Source: Raphanus sativus (lineage: Eukaryota > Streptophyta > Magnoliopsida > Brassicales > Brassicaceae). From it: a stretch of 64,000 nucleotides of DNA. The notes below the pieces were generated by a model, which saw only the letters and a program-made list of their open reading frames with translations, did no database searches and was not told the origin of the DNA. Position numbers and translations under genes: made by a program. The first letter of the stretch is position 1. The number at the start of each line of letters is the position of its first letter. Where the stretch lies: assembly GCF_000801105.2 (NCBI RefSeq), contig NW_026615391.1, positions 1 through 64,000 on the forward strand. The letters are read 5' to 3'. Positions 57,113-64,000 of the stretch are shown piece after piece.

Positions 57113-60100
57113 GTTAGCCCCCCAGCATGCAAGATGCGGGAGCGATCTTGCGGGCGGAAGATTATGAGTTGAAAATCGAAATTTTTGGCTAAGAGTATTT
57201 CATTGCGGAAATCCACATCACCTTTGATTGGCGATCTTGAACGTGACGTCGGGAAGACCGTGAGTTCGTTGCTCAACTTCGACTCGATTCTTGCTGGTCT
57301 GAAATCCGTGTGCACCCTTGTCCTGCATTCGGAGGGTTCGGAGGACCAGGACCACGCAGTCAAGGATCGCGAAGCCGGCGCATATGAGACATGCAGTGGT
57401 GGTGCGACCAATGGAGGCGACGGTGAGACCGTTCCTACTTTGGGTGAGTTTTGAGGATGAAGGTGATGCTCCGGGGAGCGTCTAGGTTTATCAATCCCTT
57501 TAGAGATTTTTATTTTGATTACATTTCGGCCGTTGGTTGGCCATTATGTATGATTTCGGGACTGGCCGTTGGTGGCTTTGAGTCCCTGCCCTTTTTAGGG
57601 CGTTGTATTGAATTCGCGGTATGCATTTATAAAATATTTTGCGTTTAGAACTTCTGTTTGTCGAAGTTAGAGGGGCAGGGTGTGAGTTGTCGTCTCATTC
57701 CTGCCTCCCTGACGATCACCGTATCCGTAGTTTGTACAAAGCGAGATTTTCCTGCGGTTTACGATTTACGCAAAAATTCGTGAAAACGTTCAGACTTGAG
57801 TGAAGAGACAAGTTTTGGGATCTCGCGTCGTTGACGCTTTGCCTATGAGATGTTAAGATACCAGCAAGGCTGGGTTTAGGGCAAGACCTAGGTTTACTCT
57901 CAGACTGAGGCTGTGCGATGACAAATCGGCTTTCGTTTTGCCTGTTTGTGATTTTAACCTGATTCGTACCGTTTTAAAATCCGCGAAGTGGTATCGGCTT
58001 ATATGATTTGTCTGGGCACGAATCGAGCTACTTCCTTTACGAAGTGCTGAACCAAATTTGGATTTTTTGTATAGCGCGCTATGGGATCCTTGTCGGATGT
58101 AAAAGAGCCTACCCTTAGGTGGCTTGTCTGTTTAGGACGTTAGAGTTCGTTTGTTGTGATCAGCAACAACGAAATGATGCCGTTTTGAAGGCGTATGAAT
58201 TTGTTATCGAAAAATGTTTATCCGAGCACGAAGCGACGTCTCGCAGTGCTGTGATTTTATTTTTCTCATGCCATAAGAGGATTATGGGCTTTCGCTTATG
58301 ATTTGATTTATACTTTCGTCAAGTGTTAAAGATAGAATCCGAGTAGTCACTTCGGATTGTGATTTTGTCGCTTGGTCCGTATGCTACTTTTTAGAGAGCG
58401 ATTTTAGGTGTAAGCGATGAGAGACATGTGTCTGGATGTGATAATCGTTTCATGGATACTGGATCCGTTGTCGCAGCCGTTTAGTAGTTGGCGAATTGTG
58501 TTGAGGATTTAGGACCGAAGGGTCGCGTAAATTTTACCGGGGGGGGGGGAAGCGTCTAACTTCACTATGTTTCGTGAAGTGTTGGCCTTCTGAGATTTGT
58601 TTTTGTAAGAATGACTCGTATAGCTCTGGGAGCTTTGCTACGAGCGTTTCTTTTCGTGCCGCGTTTTATGGGGCGTATAGAACTTAATCGATTTGATGAT
58701 AAGTTTAAGATCTTCCGTTTAACCATTTGGTTGTTAGGATCAAGTTTCGTTATCGTATGATTTCCGATTTTGGGTTATACGACAAACTGCTTGCATAATA
58801 TCCGTTTGGCGTTTTACGACAAATCGTGGATTGTCTTTTTTAGCCGTTACACGGTTGGAGCGGTGGTCGCTAAGTATTGTGGATCGGCATGGAGGCTGAC
58901 TTCAGCCGTTTAGCCAAGGAAGTCGTTGGTAAAAGACCAGTCCATGACCCTTTGTGTTACCGTTAAGATCGTGTTTAGTTGACGATTGTCCTTAATGGCG
59001 ATGTCGAGTGCATGTTCGGGCTTTATGGAAAGACGTAGTTGGCCGAGGGCCGAATAGAGTTCGTCGAGATAGACATGCCAATCATAGAGGAGTTTTCCAA
59101 GTTATGGGTGATGGCTTTTCGAAACGATTTTCCACTTTAGGTTTCGTTTTTTTGGCGAAAGTTGCTTCGGGTTACTCATGAAGTTTTACCGAAGGTTATT
59201 TCGTTAATTTTGTAGCTCTCCGTCGTGCCATTAGTCTCACGGAAGCGGAAAGAGTATGCCAAGGATGCGCGGCGATCGTTTCTCGGTTTTTCGAGAGATT
59301 AGATCGGTTTGCGCGTTATGCCTAAACAGTCAAGGAACAATAGAACGAAACTGGAAGAAAATGCCTAAGACTTAGCTAGCTAGACTTTCCACCTAGGTCC
59401 TAAGTTCCCTAAATTTTACGGCGGTTTACAAGACGTTCCCATCCCTTTCCTATGATAAAATTTTCTAAGTCGGACATACCTTAGTCTCATTGATTACTCG
59501 AGATTGCCTCATGTCCGTTCCTCTTTGTCTTCTAACGTTTTATTGTCAAAGGTCTTCGCCTAAGTTCATATCCTCGTTTCCTCGTACTGCTGGTTAAATC
59601 GACCATGTACCCGAAGGAATAGTGCAGAATCGTTGAAGCAAAGGGAGGAGAAGTAGGCGAAACTCGAAGAAGGCTAAGGTGGGCGGACAAGCGAAAATGA
59701 TTGGCAAGACGTCACTTGAGTGAGACTTGATATTTCGTCAAGCTATGAGTGAACTGGTCAGGTCAAGAAGCTTATGATATTGTTTTTCTTTACGAATGAT
59801 ATTTCGTAAAATATTGCCGAGCTTTTACTTTACGAGAGTTTTTCAACAAAATGTTGTCGAGTTAATTTTACAGAAACTGTTTCGTAAAATGTTGTCGAGT
59901 TTAGTCGCGCAGAAGCTGTCTCGTGAAGTATTGTCTAGGATTATTTTACGAAAGGTGCAAAGTATTGGATTGGACTATCGTCGGAATAGTTTTGCGAGGA
60001 TTTGCCGTGCTTGACGAATGTTGTGTCGCCCGATAACCAGCGCAGTACGGGTGCGCTAGTCGTCCGGCGCCTAGAGGCAGCACGGGGGCTAGCCAACACT

Positions 60101-61176
60101 TGGATGTCGAGTCTTTCGGAAGATCTTCGATCCATTGCCGAGGGAAATGGTGTTTTAAGATAACCATCACCGTTTTATACGAAGTTTTCCTGTCCGTTGA
60201 CGTCTTATGGATTCTTCGAAATCTTGGAGCAAGAGAAGGAGTTTTGTTTGCGGGATCTCGGAAAGTCGCAAAACACGGATTTCTGACGACCCGGGGGCCT
60301 AGAACTTACGCACGAAGACTAGCCGTCCGACGGCCCGAGCCAGCACGGGGCTAGCCGCCCGGCGACCACGGCCAGCACGGGCGCTAGCCGCCGGCGGCCA
60401 CGGCCAGTGCGGGGCTAGCCGCCCGGCGGCCACGGCCAGCACGGGCGCTAGCCGCCGGCGGCCATGGCCAGCACGGGGCTAGCCGCCCGGCGGCCACGGC
60501 CAGCACGGGCGCTAGCCGCCGGCGGCCACGGCCAGCACGGGGCTAGCCGCCCGGCGGCCACGGCCACGACCGGAGTCGGCTGCTCGGTTCCTTCGACTTG
60601 TGCGTGTTTTTGCGTTCTTGTTTGTTTTCCGTAGGTTTTTCCTTGTGTAGAAAATGTTTCTTAGAACGTTGTTGACCTTTTATTTTACGAGAGTTATTTC
60701 ACAAAATGTTGTCGAGTTAATTTTACGGAAACTGTTTTGTAAAATGTTGTCGAGTTTAATCATGCAAAAGCTGTCTCGTGAAATATTTTCGAGAATTTAT
60801 TTTACGAAAGGTGTTCCGTAAAATGTTATCGAATTTTATCATTAGAAACGCTGATTGGTAACCCGATCAGTCGTGCTTTCTGTTTCATGAGTAGTTTGGG
60901 GTTTCTCCGCGATTTCCAGGAGAAATTCTAAAAAGCATTTTCAGTCGAAACTCTACTTGGTAATCAGACCGTCATATCAGCTTTGGGCTCGATCCTTCCT
61001 AAAATCGTATGTGGGTCGTTTAGCCGTGATTCGGGCCCCTTTTGGGCTGTCTTGGGCCTTAGACGTTTTTACGATTTTTCTTTAGAAAAAGCCGTCGATG
61101 TGACGCTGGTTTTTCCGAAAGGTTTCAATTCCCCGTATAGTTAAGGCAACTGGTGTTCAAGCTAACCATAGCCGTT
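57113..61176 (-). other. Tat element internal non-coding region with diverged LTR-like duplications
   Basis: Four kilobases between the pol remnant and the 3' LTR with no supported gene; the open frames are short and feature-poor. From 59790 to 61190 two related segments lie in tandem, each with a run of TTTACGAAA...CTGTTTCGTAAAATGTTG phrases (59796-59960 and 60670-60830), then LTR-like sequence (TAAGATAACCATCACCGTTT near 60156; GCTAACCATAGCCGTTTTAT near 61159). 60331-60575 holds another block of the 32-bp GC-rich minisatellite. A G10 run is at about 58541. Long non-coding stretches between pol and 3' LTR are known in Tat elements. Confidence 0.6.
60331..60575. repeat. 32-bp GC-rich minisatellite, internal block
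   Basis: About seven units of the same 32-bp repeat as in the LTRs (GCCAGCACGGG-type units spaced 32 bp, e.g. 60371 and 60403), preceded by diverged LTR-like sequence. It shows that part of an LTR, or a common ancestor, was duplicated into the interior. Confidence 0.9.
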
Positions 61177-62198
61177 TTATACGGCAGGCAGGAATCCGTC
61201 TCCATTACCAAGTCTTTTTATGAATTTTACCGAAGTCTTTCTTAGATAATCCCAAACGAGGGGGGTTGTGTCCATGGACGATAGGAGTTTGTTTCCTGCG
61301 GTTGTCTCGACCAGACGGTCGATGTGCGGAAGCGGAAAACAATCCTTCGGGCATGCTTTGTTGAGATCAGTAAAGTCGACGCACACTTGCCATTTAAGGT
61401 TCTTCTTGAGACATGCGGTGAGTTCTGCTTTCAATAGATTGCGGAGATTGGCTCCAATCTCCACGCACCGCTCTGGGTTAGTCTCGTCGAGGCAGACCGA
61501 AATTACTGGTTCGCAAGTGGGCTCACGTTTTCCTTCCAGGACCTCAGCTCTTTGCGACTGCCAGAAGATTTCTGGAGGGTCCTGCGATGCTGGTTCGTGA
61601 GTTGCTTGCTTTTTTGGGTTAGTTTCGGACTCAGAGTTTTTTCGTTTTAACCCAGCGGCCAAGCAGACTTGCGGCGCTTTACGATCTCCTTGTATTGTTT
61701 CAACTCTGAGGAGGGTCGGAAATTTGAGGCACAGATGGAAAGTCGAGGGGATTGCTCGCAAGGAATTTAACCACGGAGTCCCGACGATCGCGTTATATGC
61801 TGCTGGACCGTCGACTACCAAAAACTCCACCATCTTCGTGACGCTCCCGGCTCTGACCGAGAGATCGACTGAGCCGAGGGTCATTGTGATGTTTCCTGAG
61901 AGTCCGATTATTGGGTTGGGATCGTCCGTGATAGCGCTTAGGTCGATTCCCATCCTCTCGAGAGCGTTCTTATATATAATATTTGTCAAGCATCCGGTGT
62001 CGACCAATATTCTTGCTACGTCGATGTCCTGGATCGTTAGTCTGATAACGAGGAGTTCGTCGTGAGGTTTGGCTTGACCAGCCGTTGCTCTGTCCCCGAA
62101 TGACACGATGTTGCGGACAGGTGATGTGGCCATGCTGTTGTTACCAATCGTAGGTTTTTGAGTAAGAGAATCCGACCCCCCTCCTTCTAGCGCCAAAC
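61177..62198 (-). pseudogene. Tat element pol remnant: protease and truncated reverse transcriptase
   Basis: An open frame covers the interior next to the 5' LTR and even extends into it; the plausible ATG is at 62133 (MATSPVRNIVSFGDRAT). No gag domain is present. Aspartic protease: ARILVDTGCLTNIIYKNALE, followed by GLSGNITMTLGSV and YNAIVGTPWLNSLRAIPST, a complete-looking fold. A lysine- and glutamate-rich linker leads to a reverse transcriptase stub, CVDFTDLNKACPKDCFPL, LPHIDRLVETTAGNKLLSSM, where the fragment jumps to unrelated residues (TTPLVWDYLRKTS). The active-site YxDD block, RNase H and integrase are absent. This is the product of large internal deletions; the element could only move with proteins supplied by relatives. 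Confidence 0.82.
62180..62198 (-). other. Primer-binding site of the Tat element
   Basis: Immediately inside the 5' LTR the minus strand reads GTTTGGCGCTAGAAGGAGGG. TGGCGCTAGAAGG would pair with a tRNA 3' end of the form CCTTCTAGCGCCA. The tRNA identity was not determined. Confidence 0.6.
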
Positions 62199-64000
62199 TG
62201 TGGGAACCGAAATTCGCACTGTCGATTTTAAGTAAGTAAATCGGAGGAAAGCTAAGTAAACCTAACTTTCCCTGAAGGTCCGGATTCTCTGCGACAACCA
62301 ACGACAAGTGATCAAATAAATGCGGAAATTTTATTAAGATTTGAGACTGGACCTTAAGGAAGGCTGCCTACGTACCCCTTTCGAGGATCAAGTCGGACGT
62401 AGTTCAGTTGGAGTTGTTTGAACAAGAGATCGAACTGCCTGGCGGAGTTCGTCTAGTACGAGCGTTAGTCATAGAAACGGGCATGTCGAGAATAATGCCT
62501 AGGGTTTCTATGTGCGGAACTCTAAGTACAACAAGGGTTTTGTTAAGAGTTGGGACTGGACCTTGAGAAAGGCTGCCTACGTACCCCTTTCGAGGATCAA
62601 GTCGGACGTAGTTCAGTTGGAAAGATTTGAACAAGAGATCGAACTGCCTGGCGGAGTTCGTCTAGTACGAGCGTTTGTCATAGAAACGGGCGTGTCGAGA
62701 ATAACGCCTAGGGTTTCTATGAGCGGAACTCTAAGTAAAAGGATTGTTAGATCCTTCCGAGAGAGACAGGAGCCTGCGGACAAGATGAAAATAGAACGAG
62801 AGGCGGCCGGACGTTCTAGGTCCTACCTTGCTAGTCTACCGCCTAAATTCTAAGTTCTTAACCTAACAGGAGCTTTCTAGGTCTCCAATCTCGGATTTCT
62901 CTCTCTCTTAATGATTTTCGCTCTGCCTTTCTTCCTCTCCCAAAGCTCCTTTATATACTCCTTCTTATGACGGTCTATTCTCCTCCTGGGCCGCAAGGCG
63001 GGCTTCTTTCCATTTTCGTCGGCTTTCATCGGGAAACTTGACATTTATCTTCGGGAAATTTGACATTTATCCTTCCGGAAATTTAGCATTTATCTCGCTA
63101 TGCAAAGATAAACGTAAATCGTCGTATCTATCTCAGATAATCGTAAACGGACTGTCCGATCGTGTTTAGTCCCTTTCGGGCCGTTTCCAGGACTTCCGTG
63201 GTTTTCTACGATCTCTCCGGAAGTTCTTCATTCATTCGTAGAGTTGAGACGAGTGGTGTCTTAAGATAACCATCGCTGTTTCGTACGAAGAATTTAAGAT
63301 CTTCCTTCCGGTTGATACCTTACGAGTTTCCGAAGTGTTTCCGACGGTCTTTGATTGGAGTAAGGACTGGAGTTTCGTACACGGAATCTCGATGATTCGT
63401 CCTGCGAGGACTTGAGAAAAACTCAAAGTACAAACTTCAGACTGCCGGGGACTGGGATTCGTGTACCGAAGATCGTTATCCGAAGACCCGAGCCAGCACG
63501 GGGCTAGCCGCCCGGCGGCCATGGCCAGCACGGGCGCTAGCCGCCGGCGGCCACGGCCAGCACGGGGCTAGCCGCCCGGCGGCCACGGCCAGCACGGGCG
63601 CTAGCCGCCGGCGGCCACGGCCAGCACGGGGCTAGCCGCCCGGCGGCCACGGCCAGCACGGGCGCTAGCCGCCGGCGGCCACGGCCAGCACGGGGCTAGC
63701 CGCCCGGCGGCCACGGCCAGCACGGGCGCTAGCCGCCGGCGGCCACGGCCAGCACGGGCTAGCCGCCCGGCGGCCACGGCCAGCACGGGCGCTAGCCGCC
63801 GGCGGCCACGGCCAGCACGGGCGCTAGCCGCCGGCGGCCACGGCCAGCACGGGCGCTAGCCGCCGGCGGCCACGGCCAGCACGGGGGCTAGCCGCCCGGC
63901 GGCTACGACCAGCACGTGCGTCTCGACGAGGGCTTCGATTTGATATGTTGATCGTTTTCTGGGTCCTCACGGTTTGAGAGAACGGGCTCTTTGAAGTTTC
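62199..64000 (-). repeat. Tat element 5' LTR, incomplete at window end
   Basis: Matches 55168-56998 closely: same 209-bp duplication (anchors 62362 and 62571), same TATA box (62950-62959), same minisatellite. The window ends before the LTR does; about 115 bp are expected beyond it by comparison with the left copy, and the outer target duplication cannot be checked. Confidence 0.88.
63487..63915. repeat. 32-bp GC-rich minisatellite in Tat 5' LTR
   Basis: About 13 units of the LTR minisatellite, more regular than in the left LTR: CACGGGCGCTAGCCGCCGG and CACGGGGCTAGCCGCCCGG units alternate for most of the block. Unit number and order differ between the two LTRs, so the repeat has changed since insertion or during reverse transcription. 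Confidence 0.92.

Larger units (their letters stand above)
55168..64000 (-). mobile_element. Tat-lineage Ty3/Gypsy element, internally deleted, runs off window
   Basis: Minus-strand LTR element: left (3') LTR 55168-57112, internal part 57113-62198, right (5') LTR from 62199 past the window end. LTRs begin TGTTGGGGTC and end GTTCCCACA on the minus strand. The primer-binding site next to the 5' LTR reads TTTGGCGCTAGAAGGAGGG, complementary to a tRNA ending GCGCCA. Only protease and part of reverse transcriptase remain. The motif VDFTDLNKACPKDCFPLPHI is characteristic of the Tat/Athila side of plant Gypsy elements (family knowledge). Confidence 0.85.

Noticed and set aside
57185..57648. Small plus-strand frames in the Tat interior
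   Set aside because: Short, low-quality frames in a non-coding part of a degenerate element.

Overview
This is nuclear plant DNA, most likely from a Brassicaceae species of the Brassica/Raphanus/Sinapis group. Three things point there: an AGL79-type MADS-box gene with eight spliced exons, intron-rich CACTA transposase genes, and a 177-bp satellite with one HindIII site per monomer beside LTR retrotransposons. Species was judged from these hallmarks without any database search. Nothing prokaryotic is present. The window crosses from gene-bearing DNA into what looks like (peri)centromeric satellite.

Layout. 1-4092: a MADS-box gene of the AP1/FUL clade on the minus strand (AGL79-like; 3' end off the window) with its short promoter. 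4093-4691: a small hAT-like non-autonomous transposon with an 8-bp target duplication. 4880-13822: a CACTA (En/Spm) transposon with two minus-strand genes, a TNP2-like transposase damaged near its N terminus and an intact-looking eight-exon TnpA-like gene. 13823-~19014: a Ty1/Copia element (Copia-1) whose 5' end is missing and whose gag is cut exactly at the CACTA end.

From 19015 to 55167 the DNA is tandem 177-bp satellite in three blocks (A 19015-27367, B 33663-38062, C 50959-55167) split by two insertions. Gypsy-1 (27368-33662, minus strand) is a CRM-like Ty3/Gypsy element with one intact 1588-codon gag-pol frame whose last ~112 codons lie in the 3' LTR. Copia-2 (38063-50958, plus strand, target duplication ATATG) is itself split by Gypsy-2 (40354-46895, minus strand, target duplication TCAGT), a defective relative of Gypsy-1. 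55168 to the window end is a Tat-lineage Gypsy element with ~1.95-kb LTRs, a GC-rich 32-bp minisatellite in each LTR, and only protease and a scrap of reverse transcriptase left.

Read as history: satellite first, then Copia-2, then Gypsy-2; Gypsy-1 and the Tat element are independent hits. Sequence exchange is visible at several joints: a run of 39 monomers of exactly 177 bp in block A, an alternating two-monomer pattern in block C, a patchwork of LTR and satellite at the left end of Gypsy-1, and a strip of Copia-2 copied inside Gypsy-2. I found no new biochemical system. The novel content is structural: how satellite and centromere-type retrotransposons exchange sequence, and how close this comes to a MADS-box gene.
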